The position numbers and the translations under genes are program-made. From positions 1 through 19,298 of the forward strand of contig JBBSKG010000047.1 of NCBI GenBank assembly GCA_038256565.1: a stretch of 19,298 nt of DNA. Reading direction: 5' to 3'. The stretch's first letter is position 1. The number at the start of each line of letters is the position of its first letter. Source of the stretch: JACOTK01 sp038256565. GTDB lineage: Bacteria; Actinomycetota; Acidimicrobiia; Acidimicrobiales; CADCSY01. The notes under the pieces were generated by a model, which saw only the letters and a program-made list of their open reading frames with translations, was not told where the DNA came from and searched no databases. Below, one piece after another: positions 12,045 through 19,298 of this stretch.

Positions 12045-14742
12045 CGGCTTCACTACCTGCTGCCTCCTCATCAACAGATGAGGAGGCAGCAACGATTCCT
12101 CTAAATAATGCGATGCTTGCCGCTCGAGCCGCAGCGGTAGTTCGTCCCACGAGAGCAGCATCGCCGATTTGGCGCAATAAGTCGATGAGCTGTTTGACGT
12201 TACGCACGAAATCGCCGCCTGAAAGCTCTTCGTTCTCTAGTACTTCAATCAGTTCCTCACCTTTTACCCACGCATAAGCCAAAGCTGCGAAACCTGGATC
12301 AAGACCTCGCACGAGTGGCACGCCAACTCGTTCTTCAAGATCTACAACCCGCAATCTCAGCCCTTCAATTTCTGCCCATCGTTTACGAAGTTCTGCTGTT
12401 GGTAACCACGGAACAACATCATCATTTCCGCCCCTAGATTCATAAGTAAACAGTGACGCCAAAGCGGCAATGGAGGCAGGGTCGAGGTCATCAAAGAGTC
12501 CAGCATTGAGGCATTCGGCTAAGAGAAGATCGGTCTCGTGAAAGAGACGAGCCAGGCCGTTGCCACGTTCGCTTAACTGCCAACCATCTAAATAACCAAG
12601 CTCTTCAAGTACCTGCAGAATACGGTCGAAGGAACGGGCGAGGGTTGAAGAGTGCCCTAACACTCGGCCTTTAATCTGGTCGTATTCATCAGCTAAACGA
12701 TTAGCGTCACGAACTGCTCTGCGGTGTAAATCTACGCTAGGACAACTCGCTACTGGGTGCTCACCAATGGCGGCTTCAAGTTTGGTTAAACCACCTGAAT
12801 GACTCTTTCCGCCAACTTTATTTGTCTTCTTTCCCGAACCATCGCGTTCGGGACGGCCGCTCTCTGAACGGCGCAATCGAGTGCGTGAAAGCAGCGCTGC
12901 AACCGAACGCTGATACGTCGGACTGTGAGGCGCATAAGGAGTCGGAAGGTCAACGTGGCCAAGTCGCTGAGGTGCTATTTCAAAGTCGGATGGACCAAAT
13001 ACGAGGCGACGCTTGGTTGCTGTTAGTACTCGGAGGCGAGTCGCCCCCTGGCGTTTGGCAGCTGAAAGCACCACTGCGATAACTGGTTCTCGACGATCGG
13101 GCACATCGATGATGTCGCCAGGGTGTAGACGAGCTAATGCCTCCTCCATCTCGTGGAGTTGCGATGGGGCCTTTCGACGCAGTTCTTGAAGGCGGCGTTC
13201 TAGCATCACAAGTTCTTGGGGGTCACCCAAGTCGCAGTGAGCGTGGCCTTGAGCTTCATCACGCCTTTTCGCCACACGTTCGAGCTGTACCTCAAGGCCT
13301 ACGACTTCTCTATCGCTGAGATACTGAGCGAATGAGAGATTGAGCAAATGATGAGCCTCGTCAGGAGGGTAACGGCGTACGAGGTTGACGGCCATGTTGT
13401 AGGTGGGTCGAAATGCTGAGGACAATGCGAATGAACGTGCCATAACCAACGCTGCAACTTGTTCAAAGGTTATGTATGGCGACCACAATACAAGTGCGTT
13501 TCCATGCTCGTCGATGCCTCGACGACCAGCCCTACCTGTTAGCTGGGTGTACTGGCTCGGTGTCAAAAACTCATGGCGTTCTCCGGTGAACTTTGTGAGC
13601 TTTTCAATCACCACACTTCGAGCAGGCATGTTGATGCCAAGAGCCAAGGTTTCAGTTGCAAAGACCAGCTTGACCAGGCCTGCAGTAAAACAAGCTTCGA
13701 CTGCCTCTTTAAATGGCGGCACCATCCCAGCATGGTGCGCACCTATGCCAGCTTCCATGCCTGTCATCCAACTCGACCAGCCAAGTATGTCTAAGTCGTC
13801 ATCGCTCAACGTTCGTACATGTTGTTCGCATATTGCTCTGATGCGTTGTCGTTCATCGGCGTCTGTCAATGAGAGATGCGCATCGAGGCATTGACGCACC
13901 GCTTCATCGCATGCAGCGCGGCTAAAGATGAAATAAAGTGCTGGCAACATCGAAGCTTCATTAAGGCATTCGGCCACCTCAACTCGTCGTGGCGTAAAGA
14001 GTCTGCGACCTGGCCGACGTTTACTCTTGGTGTTTCGAGGGCCTCGGTGTCCTTCTTCGTCAAGTTTTTGTGCCTCGGGATTGGGTCGATCTCCAACAAC
14101 TACGGGCAAAAGATGAGGTTGGTTGCTCGATCGCTCCCCTACCAAATAGAGATTTTCTAATTCGACGGGACGCTGATGTTCGATCACCGCCGCCGTGGGC
14201 CCTCGCACTGTTGAAATCCACTCGGCAAGTTCGTCAGCGTTAGAGACGGTCGCAGATAGACAGACCAGTCGCACCGATCGAGGTAGGTGAATGATGACTT
14301 CTTCCCAAACGGGACCTCGGTAGGCATCTTGTAAATAATGAACTTCGTCTAGAACCACATAACGCAGATGAGCAAGAGTCGTTGAAGCAGCGTAAATCAT
14401 GTTGCGCAAGACCTCAGTGGTCATAACCACGATTGGGGCTTCGCCATTGATGGTGTTGTCACCTGTTAAAAGACCCACACGATCAGTGCCATAGCGCGCC
14501 ACGAAGTCGTGATATTTTTGATTTGAAAGGGCCTTTATGGGAGTCGTATAGAACGCCTTTTCGCCACGCGCAAGCGCCTCAGCTACGGCATGTTCGGCAA
14601 CAACGGTTTTGCCTGAACCTGTAGGTGCGGCAACCAAGACCGAGTGTCCACGATCTAGTTCATCAATTGCCCTGCGTTGAAAATCATCGAGAACAAAATC
14701 ATAAATCGGATCATAAATCGGAGGGTCAGGGCGCTCGTTCAT
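12025..14742 (-). CDS. helY: Ski2/HelY-type DEAD/DEAH-box RNA helicase
   Basis: With the ATG at 14742, 10 bases behind the tatC stop, the protein has 905 residues; a longer reading to 14814 would run into tatC. Walker A APTGSGKT lies at 39-46, the DEVH box at 132-135 (LDEVHYL), motif III LSAT at 162-165, and motif VI TGRAGRRGID in the second RecA domain. The C-terminal third has the helical character of the DSHCT domain of Ski2/Mtr4 proteins (LEELGYLDGWQLSERGNG and following), and a basic Arg/Lys insertion sits near the middle. In mycobacteria the equivalent gene helY (Rv2092c) also lies next to tatC, supporting orthology. It probably remodels structured RNA for degradation. Confidence 0.92.
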   Translation of the reverse strand: MNERPDPPIYDPIYDFVLDDFQRRAIDELDRGHSVLVAAPTGSGKTVVAEHAVAEALARGEKAFYTTPIKALSNQKYHDFVARYGTDRVGLLTGDNTINGEAPIVVMTTEVLRNMIYAASTTLAHLRYVVLDEVHYLQDAYRGPVWEEVIIHLPRSVRLVCLSATVSNADELAEWISTVRGPTAAVIEHQRPVELENLYLVGERSSNQPHLLPVVVGDRPNPEAQKLDEEGHRGPRNTKSKRRPGRRLFTPRRVEVAECLNEASMLPALYFIFSRAACDEAVRQCLDAHLSLTDADERQRIRAICEQHVRTLSDDDLDILGWSSWMTGMEAGIGAHHAGMVPPFKEAVEACFTAGLVKLVFATETLALGINMPARSVVIEKLTKFTGERHEFLTPSQYTQLTGRAGRRGIDEHGNALVLWSPYITFEQVAALVMARSFALSSAFRPTYNMAVNLVRRYPPDEAHHLLNLSFAQYLSDREVVGLEVQLERVAKRRDEAQGHAHCDLGDPQELVMLERRLQELRRKAPSQLHEMEEALARLHPGDIIDVPDRREPVIAVVLSAAKRQGATRLRVLTATKRRLVFGPSDFEIAPQRLGHVDLPTPYAPHSPTYQRSVAALLSRTRLRRSESGRPERDGSGKKTNKVGGKSHSGGLTKLEAAIGEHPVASCPSVDLHRRAVRDANRLADEYDQIKGRVLGHSSTLARSFDRILQVLEELGYLDGWQLSERGNGLARLFHETDLLLAECLNAGLFDDLDPASIAALASLFTYESRGGNDDVVPWLPTAELRKRWAEIEGLRLRVVDLEERVGVPLVRGLDPGFAALAYAWVKGEELIEVLENEELSGGDFVRNVKQLIDLLRQIGDAALVGRTTAAARAASIALFRGIVAASSSVDEEAAGSEADDNSQG
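14698..14721. repeat. 12-bp tandem duplication near the helicase start
   Basis: ATCATAAATCGG occurs twice in direct succession. It encodes a duplicated D-P-I-Y at about residues 7-14 of the helicase and keeps the frame. It is a small local duplication without obvious functional effect. Confidence 0.6.
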
Positions 14743-14752
14743 GGCGCGCTGG

Positions 14753-15532
14753 CTATCTGTCGGCGCTCTTGATGGCGAAACGACCGAAAAGAATTGAGCA
14801 TTCATAAAACACATACATAGGAAGGGCTAGGGCAATCAATGTAAATGGATCGCCCGATGGGGTGATCACGGCAACGAGAACGACAATCACCACTGCAGCG
14901 TAACGACGCCACGAAGACAGCGTTTTCCACGACAACATGCCTGCCATCTGCAAGAAGACCAACACGATTGGGAACTCGAAACCCAGGCCAAAGGTCAACA
15001 TCAAAAAGGTAACAAGACTGAGGTACTTCGCAGGCGAGTACATGGTGACGAGGGAATCTCCGCCCACCTGAACAAAGAAAGTCAACGCTTGAGGAAAGGT
15101 CCAAAGGGCAAGTCCAGCCCCAAGTACAAAGAGGATGACCGAGGTAGCGACGAACGGAATCGCCCAGCGTTTTTCTTTTGTATGCAACCCTGGGGTAATG
15201 AATCTCCAGAGTTGCCACATGATTGCTGGTGATGCGACCAGAAAGCCGACATAGGTCGATACCTTGAGGCGAATGGCGAGACTTTCAAGTGGATCAGTAA
15301 CTAGAAACGAGCACTCCTTGGACACCTCGCAGTAAGGGCGTTGGAGTATTTCGAGCACAGGGTCATAAAGAACAAAGCCAATAGTCACGCCGACTGCCAA
15401 GGCAATCAGCATCTTGATAATGCGACTTCGAAGTTCGCCGAGGTGCTCAATCAGAGTCATCGTCGCAGGCTCGCCGCCAGGCTGGTTGTGCGTCGCTGCC
15501 CGCGACTTCCTTCTTAAGAAAGGAAGTTTCAT
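14753..15532 (-). CDS. tatC: Sec-independent (Tat) protein translocase subunit TatC
   Basis: The 259-residue protein has the six-helix TatC architecture that recognises twin-arginine signal peptides in the cytoplasmic membrane. The signature MTLIEHLGELRSRI with the conserved Glu of the first cytoplasmic segment lies at residues 25-38. Hydrophobic spans appear near 41-58, 95-115, 127-147, 171-195, and two more toward the C-terminus. F-E-F-P (about 188-191), including the important membrane Glu, is present in GLGFEFPIVLVFL. The gene starts six bases behind the tatA/B stop and is followed within 10 bases by the helicase, as in mycobacteria. Confidence 0.96.
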   Translation of the reverse strand: MKLPFLRRKSRAATHNQPGGEPATMTLIEHLGELRSRIIKMLIALAVGVTIGFVLYDPVLEILQRPYCEVSKECSFLVTDPLESLAIRLKVSTYVGFLVASPAIMWQLWRFITPGLHTKEKRWAIPFVATSVILFVLGAGLALWTFPQALTFFVQVGGDSLVTMYSPAKYLSLVTFLMLTFGLGFEFPIVLVFLQMAGMLSWKTLSSWRRYAAVVIVVLVAVITPSGDPFTLIALALPMYVFYECSILFGRFAIKSADR

Positions 15533-15538
15533 CTTGAC

Positions 15539-15850
15539 TCAGTTAGTCGAGTGATCGTCGGCGTCTGGTGGCAGCCCTTGGTCTTGCCCAAGGGCTGCGC
15601 TATCGGCTTCTTCAACCGAGATCACTGGCAGTTCGTCATTACCCAGTATTGCGTCTCGGTTGAGATCACCCTTGATGTCAACCGGGTCTAAAGCGTCGCG
15701 TAATTCTGCTTGAAATCCACTGCTCATTCGTCGAAACTCGTTCATTGCTTGGCCCACTTTGCGAGCGGCCTCAGGGAGTTTCGACGGCCCCAACACGATC
15801 AGGGCTACCAGCATGATTACTAAAAGCTCAGGTGTTCCAAGGTTCAACAC
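15539..15850 (-). CDS. tatA: Tat translocase TatA/TatB-family subunit
   Basis: This 103-residue protein has the single N-terminal helix, hinge and amphipathic helix of the TatA/B family: MLNLGTPELLVIMLVALIVL followed by GPSKLPEAARKVGQ. The following EFRRMSSGFQAELRDALDP segment resembles TatB more than TatA, so the exact subunit is open. It would pair with TatC to form the twin-arginine translocase. The tail from residue 60 is acidic and likely unstructured. It lies nine bases behind the small membrane protein gene and six before tatC. Confidence 0.9.
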   Translation of the reverse strand: MLNLGTPELLVIMLVALIVLGPSKLPEAARKVGQAMNEFRRMSSGFQAELRDALDPVDIKGDLNRDAILGNDELPVISVEEADSAALGQDQGLPPDADDHSTN

Positions 15851-15859
15851 CCGGCAAGT

Positions 15860-16063
15860 CTACTGGAGCGTTGCGTCCTCGGTGACCGATACGACGGGCG
15901 TGGAATCAACCTGCAGCGGGAGCGATGAAAACCGGCGAGGCGAACTTTCTTGTAGATCGGAGCGAAGCTTGGCGGCGGTATTCATTGCTCGCCGCGACAG
16001 CAATGCCAATAAAATCCCCCCGATGGCCAGCATCGGGATGGTTAACACATCTATTGATGGCAC
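15860..16063 (-). CDS. small single-span membrane protein in the tat operon
   Basis: The 67-residue product uses a GTG start, five bases after the zinc-ribbon gene stop. Residues 8-22 (TIPMLAIGGILLALL) are a hydrophobic span, followed by SRRAMNTAAKLRSDLQES, a basic helix, and a polar tail. The layout of short N-terminus, one span and amphipathic helix resembles TatA-type proteins, but the conserved Gly hinge and Pro/Lys signature of that family are not visible. Tight spacing on both sides supports a real gene. Its function is unknown; an accessory Tat component is an inference from position and topology only. Confidence 0.65.
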   Translation of the reverse strand: MPSIDVLTIPMLAIGGILLALLSRRAMNTAAKLRSDLQESSPRRFSSLPLQVDSTPVVSVTEDATLQ

Positions 16064-16068
16064 AGTAA

Positions 16069-16401
16069 TTAGTCCTCGGCGGTCATGGATGCCAGCTTGG
16101 AGAACCAGGCATCGCTTTGCAACAACTCGTGGAATTCAAGCAAGTCATCGTGAGTAAGTGCCTCACCTGAATGAGTCTCGCTAAGTTCAGCGGGAAGCCG
16201 CCAAATCTCTAACACCACTCCTGACGAAACCAACAAGTCCACTATGCGTTGTTCGGCGGCTTTAGTAACCGCTAACTGGCATTCGGGACACCGAAAGACG
16301 TAGGCACCGCTGTTATCAGCAGCACACACTCGTACTTTCATGTCCTTGGTTGTTAGTTCGACATCCCCGCATTCGGGGCAGCTCGCTCGAATTGTTGCCA
16401 T
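16069..16401 (-). CDS. zinc-ribbon protein at the head of the tat operon
   Basis: The 110-residue protein has CPEC at 8-11 and CPEC at 38-41, a four-cysteine zinc ribbon, with an extra Cys26 between. The rest is helical (KAAEQRIVDLLVSSGVVLEIW and an acidic C-terminal part). I know small proteins of this type from Acidimicrobiia and related actinobacteria but not a function; regulatory or RNA/DNA-binding roles are possible. The start is secure: a perfect AAGGAGG (16411-16417) lies nine bases before the ATG. It is the first gene of the nine-gene operon and diverges from the phosphodiesterase gene. Confidence 0.8.
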   Translation of the reverse strand: MATIRASCPECGDVELTTKDMKVRVCAADNSGAYVFRCPECQLAVTKAAEQRIVDLLVSSGVVLEIWRLPAELSETHSGEALTHDDLLEFHELLQSDAWFSKLASMTAED

Positions 16402-16509
16402 CCTGGCTGTCCTCCTTGTGATCCCTCGAACTCATCTATCGGTACTTCGGGGAGGACCCTTTAGGGAAACGTAGCATTTTTGACCGATTTGGAGTGTTAT
16501 TTTGCTTTT

Positions 16510-17232
16510 GTGGTAATCGCACATGCTTCACTCCTCAATCCTCCCATCGGTTTTGCCCATCGCGGGGCTCGTGCTAACGCACAAGAAAATACCTTGGAGG
16601 CCTTTATTCTCGCTCTTCGACTGGGTGCATCTGGTCTTGAGAGCGACGTTTGGTTGACCTTAGACGGAGAGGCTGTTTTAGATCACGACGGCTGGGTGCG
16701 TCACGGGCTTAGGCGACGTCCGCTTGCAGCCATGAACCGCAAAGACTTGCCTGCTCACATACCGGCACTATCGCAGCTCTACGAAACTTGTGGAACAAAC
16801 TTCCACCTGTCACTTGATGTAAAGGACCCAGCCGCCGCCCAGACGATCGTTGATGTGGCAAAGACGGCTGGTGGAGAGGCGCTTGCAAACCTTTGGCTCT
16901 GTAGCCCCTCATGGCAACAAGCCGCCTCGTGGCGAGGGCTCCACGACGATATTCATCTCATTGATTCCACCCGGCTAAAGGCAATTTCTGAGGGCCCAGA
17001 GCGCAGGGCGGCAAGCCTTGCAAATGTAGGTATTGACGGCATAAATATGGCTCATCCAGACTGGAACGGCGGGCTAATAACGCTATTTCACCGCTTTGAG
17101 CGGGTGGCATTTGCTTGGGATGCCCAACATGATCACAATCTTCTATCCATCTTGCGCATGGGAATAGACGCTGTTTATAGCGATTACGTAGATCGGATGG
17201 TCACCGCCATTGCCGAGAGGCCCAGCGGATGA
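16510..17232 (+). CDS. glycerophosphodiester phosphodiesterase family protein
   Basis: GDPD enzymes hydrolyse glycerophosphodiesters to glycerol-3-phosphate and an alcohol. Counting from the GTG at 16510 (240 residues), the hallmark residues are His17-Arg18 in FAHRGARA, then QENTLEAF, Glu44 and Asp46 in LESDVWLT, and the LDHDG motif with His59. The TIM-barrel end with DAVYSDYVDRM is present. The start is uncertain: the frame extends to a TTG at 16480, but related proteins begin shortly before the HRG motif, which fits 16510. No clear ribosome-binding site helps the choice. No signal peptide is obvious, so it is probably cytosolic and active in phospholipid recycling. Confidence 0.88.
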   Translation: MVIAHASLLNPPIGFAHRGARANAQENTLEAFILALRLGASGLESDVWLTLDGEAVLDHDGWVRHGLRRRPLAAMNRKDLPAHIPALSQLYETCGTNFHLSLDVKDPAAAQTIVDVAKTAGGEALANLWLCSPSWQQAASWRGLHDDIHLIDSTRLKAISEGPERRAASLANVGIDGINMAHPDWNGGLITLFHRFERVAFAWDAQHDHNLLSILRMGIDAVYSDYVDRMVTAIAERPSG

Positions 17233-17269
17233 GGCAGGGATTGGGTTAGTGAGTATCTAATGTCACATT

Positions 17270-18715
17270 ATGAAATCTATTTTTCGTCGTGTGTTGGGGC
17301 CCACTGGGGTGATGGTAGCAATGGCACTTGTTGGTGTCGTGCCAGGGCAATCAACTGATCTAAGTGCCCAGGCAGCAACGACAATCCAACCCTCTTCACC
17401 TTTTTGCAACAGACGAACAGTCCCCCCAAGCATCGGACTTCAGTTTTTAAGCACAGCGCCTCTCGCCGATCGCCTCAGCGAAGTCACCTTTCGTTCACAA
17501 GCACTAAACGGTGCAACGGTGTCAGCAAGCGTGTTGTTGCCGCCCAACTACGATCCGACTGGAGCAACTCGCTACCCCGTTCTCTATCTTTTTCATGGGC
17601 GTTCTGGTAATCATCTCGACTGGTACAAAAAGGGCGCTATAGCAAACGTGGCCCAGCCGGTAATCACAGTTATGCCCGATGCAGGAACCGTTGGATGGCA
17701 TGCAGACTGGATGGGTGAAGAACGCTTTGGACCAGACAAGGCAAAGCCAGCGCCCGCCTGGGAAAGCTTCCATATTCGTGAGTTGATTCCTTGGGTCGAC
17801 GCTAATTATCCCACTCGTACGGATCGAGCGGGACGCGCCATTGCTGGTCTGTCTATGGGTGGATATGGTTCACTTCTCTATGCTGCTAGGCATCCGGAGA
17901 TGTTTGGTATGGCTGGGTCGCTGTCTGGTCAGATCGACATGCTTGCCGCCTACCCCTTTGCCTCTCTTGCTCAGGCTTACGCCGGAAACCTATTTGAGAA
18001 AGCGCCACCTGACCCATGTGTTTGGGGCGACCCACTGTTAGAGCGCGTTGTTTGGGAAGATCACAGCCCATTCCAGCTTTATCCGAACTTACGCGGATCA
18101 AAAGTTTTTATCGCTGCTGGCAATGGCATACCAGCCCAATTAGGCACCAACCCGGTCCAATTGTTGACTGAGATCATCGGCGAAGTGGCATTTCGCCGCA
18201 TGGCGCAAGGTTTCGTTAAGCGCATGACTTCGGCAGGTATTAGTTACCGCACGCACTACACCACAGGGGGTCACGGCTGGACCCTCTGGCCTAGTCAACT
18301 TGCTGCGCTTTATCCATACATGCTTGAAATAGCCAATGATCCTGCGGGATCTCCTGCGGCAACGAACTTCGACTACCGCAGTGCTGAGCCGAGCTTTAAG
18401 GCATGGGATTGGACGTTCCAAGCCAATCGAGCTGTTCGAGAGTTCACCTACCTCGAGCAAGTTTCTGCAAATGGTCTGGTTGCCATTGGAAGTGGAAACC
18501 TAGTGGTGGAAACCGCACCTCTTTACTTTGCTGGGAAGTCATATCGAGTTGACTTCAATGCAGCAGCACCTCAAATGGTCAATGCTGATAGTTCGGGACG
18601 TATCAACTTCACCATCAACCTTGGTGAAGCCAATCGTGTCCAGCAAATGGAGTTTGGCCATTCAGCCAAAGCCGCTTTCCGTAAAGTTGTCGTGACTATT
18701 ACCCCAGCTAACTGA
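17270..18715 (+). CDS. secreted esterase of the Ag85/esterase-D alpha/beta-hydrolase family
   Basis: The 481-residue protein starts with a basic, then hydrophobic signal sequence (about residues 1-36, possible cleavage near AQAA). Residues 60-360 form an esterase-D-like hydrolase: YLFHGRSGNH, the nucleophile Ser195 in AGLSMGGYGS and a catalytic His335 in GGHGW; the acid could be Glu301. Mycobacterial antigen 85 mycolyltransferases belong to the same family, but nothing here shows mycolate chemistry. The last 110 residues (about 370-481) are a beta-rich extension unlike the core family. It lies 37 bases behind the phosphodiesterase gene. The ATG has no clear Shine-Dalgarno; a TATCTAAT just upstream might allow a short-leader transcript. 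Confidence 0.87.
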   Translation: MKSIFRRVLGPTGVMVAMALVGVVPGQSTDLSAQAATTIQPSSPFCNRRTVPPSIGLQFLSTAPLADRLSEVTFRSQALNGATVSASVLLPPNYDPTGATRYPVLYLFHGRSGNHLDWYKKGAIANVAQPVITVMPDAGTVGWHADWMGEERFGPDKAKPAPAWESFHIRELIPWVDANYPTRTDRAGRAIAGLSMGGYGSLLYAARHPEMFGMAGSLSGQIDMLAAYPFASLAQAYAGNLFEKAPPDPCVWGDPLLERVVWEDHSPFQLYPNLRGSKVFIAAGNGIPAQLGTNPVQLLTEIIGEVAFRRMAQGFVKRMTSAGISYRTHYTTGGHGWTLWPSQLAALYPYMLEIANDPAGSPAATNFDYRSAEPSFKAWDWTFQANRAVREFTYLEQVSANGLVAIGSGNLVVETAPLYFAGKSYRVDFNAAAPQMVNADSSGRINFTINLGEANRVQQMEFGHSAKAAFRKVVVTITPAN

Positions 18716-18726
18716 GGACCCGAAAA

Positions 18727-18750
18727 CCTCTAGGACAATTTTGCTAGAGG
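18727..18750. terminator. hairpin between convergent esterase and lepB genes
   Basis: CCTCTAG (18727-18733) and CTAGAGG (18744-18750) form a 7-bp stem with a 10-base loop. The right arm overlaps the lepB stop codon. The position between convergent genes suits a bidirectional terminator, though the flanking T-runs are short. Confidence 0.55.
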
Positions 18751-19298
18751 AGCTCAAGGCGATTTAGAGGCCACATCCGTATAAAAGCCCGACCGACGAT
18801 GGTGTCTTCGTCTACTGGGCCAAAAACGCGACTGTCACATGAGTTGGTGCGATTGTCGCCCATCACGAAAATGTGGCCAGCGGGAATGGTCTGTTTAGGT
18901 AGGTTGGTTGTCACTGCCTCGTTGGTATAAGGCTCTTGAACCGGAACGTTATTAACAAACACGCCTCCGTCTTTACCTTCGATGGTGTCACCGCCAATAG
19001 CCATCACGCGCTTAATGAGTTCTTTGGGCGCTGCGCCCGAACCACATGGTCCCCCACCATTTGGATCACCCGGGCGCTTGAAGACGACCAGATCTTTTCG
19101 ATTCACATCGTGAAGGTCGTAGCTGAGCTTGTTGACGAGGACTCGGTGATTCTTATCAAGGGTGGGGTACATCGAGAGTGATGGAATGTAATAGGCCTGG
19201 ATGAGAAAGGTTTTGACCAGCGTCGCCACCACAATCGCCCCAACCAATATGGCTACCCATTCGATCGAATTCCGTAAGGAGCTGCGACGTTTCGGGGG
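18744..19298 (-). CDS. lepB: signal peptidase I (5' end cut by the window edge)
   Basis: The open frame continues to the right edge of the window: after a TTG at 19247 it reads back through PPKRRSSLRNSIEWV, a normal basic N-terminus for this family, so the true start lies outside. The TM helix (VAILVGAIVVATLVKTFLI) is followed by the catalytic Ser segment YIPSLSMYPTL, the catalytic Lys in VLVNKLSYD and the box MGDNRTNSCDSR. It cleaves signal peptides of Sec- and Tat-exported proteins outside the cytoplasmic membrane. The visible part has 184 residues. Its stop overlaps a hairpin shared with the convergent esterase gene. Confidence 0.95.
   Translation of the reverse strand, partial: PPKRRSSLRNSIEWVAILVGAIVVATLVKTFLIQAYYIPSLSMYPTLDKNHRVLVNKLSYDLHDVNRKDLVVFKRPGDPNGGGPCGSGAAPKELIKRVMAIGGDTIEGKDGGVFVNNVPVQEPYTNEAVTTNLPKQTIPAGHIFVMGDNRTNSCDSRVFGPVDEDTIVGRAFIRMWPLNRLELL

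Noticed and set aside
14743..14814. Upstream start of the helicase at 14814
   Set aside because: It would overlap tatC by about 60 bases and adds residues unlike the helicase N-terminus; the ATG at 14742 follows the tatC stop closely.

Overview
The window looks like chromosomal DNA of a high-level actinobacterium, most probably class Acidimicrobiia. Several encoded proteins resemble families I associate with Actinobacteria or that class: an acidic DUF4193-like protein with a C-terminal C-x2-C/C-x2-C knuckle, a small zinc-ribbon protein ahead of the tat genes, a HelY/Ski2-type helicase directly behind tatC, and a tandem ThyX-like protein. GC content is moderate, roughly 50-55% by eye, and genes are tightly packed. 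This fits a streamlined aquatic lineage, but that is inference. I see no rRNA, tRNA, CRISPR array, insertion sequence or phage gene.

Layout. Positions 1-1086 (+) hold the end of a Pro/Ala-rich protein and a crotonase with both catalytic glutamates. Positions 1203-3124 (-) are a four-gene operon: acidic zinc-knuckle protein, lipid-droplet-protein-like protein, GNAT acetyltransferase and Nudix hydrolase, the last three start/stop-coupled. Positions 3125-3462 have no gene but hold a long nested hairpin followed by a T-run, a candidate unannotated structured RNA. At 3463-5646 a small hypothetical (-) and a Cas4/AddB-type Fe-S nuclease (+) diverge from a region with repeated CTGTsACAG boxes. A second crotonase lacking both catalytic glutamates follows the nuclease. 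Positions 5643-8353 (-) carry a LysM lytic transglycosylase and the tandem ThyX-like protein. At 8493-8615 (+) is a 40-codon lipoprotein whose predicted mature form has only 18 residues.

Positions 8688-16401 (-) form one apparent nine-gene operon: zinc-ribbon protein, 67-residue membrane protein, tatA/B, tatC, helY-like helicase, a protein matching only the C-terminal half of diacylglycerol/sphingosine-type lipid kinases, a zinc-type MDR dehydrogenase, an M20 amidohydrolase and lspA. It ends at a strong bidirectional hairpin. Positions 16510-18715 (+) carry a glycerophosphodiester phosphodiesterase and a secreted Ag85/esterase-D-like hydrolase. Signal peptidase I (lepB) runs off the right edge on the minus strand.

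A theme of export and envelope maintenance runs through the window: Tat translocase, both signal peptidases (LspA, LepB), a cell-wall lytic enzyme, a secreted esterase, a lipid-kinase relative and a tiny lipopeptide. The most notable unexplained items are the nested hairpin at 3221-3348, the micro-lipoprotein facing lspA, the operator-like boxes at 3795-3889, and the split active-site motif in the ThyX-like protein.
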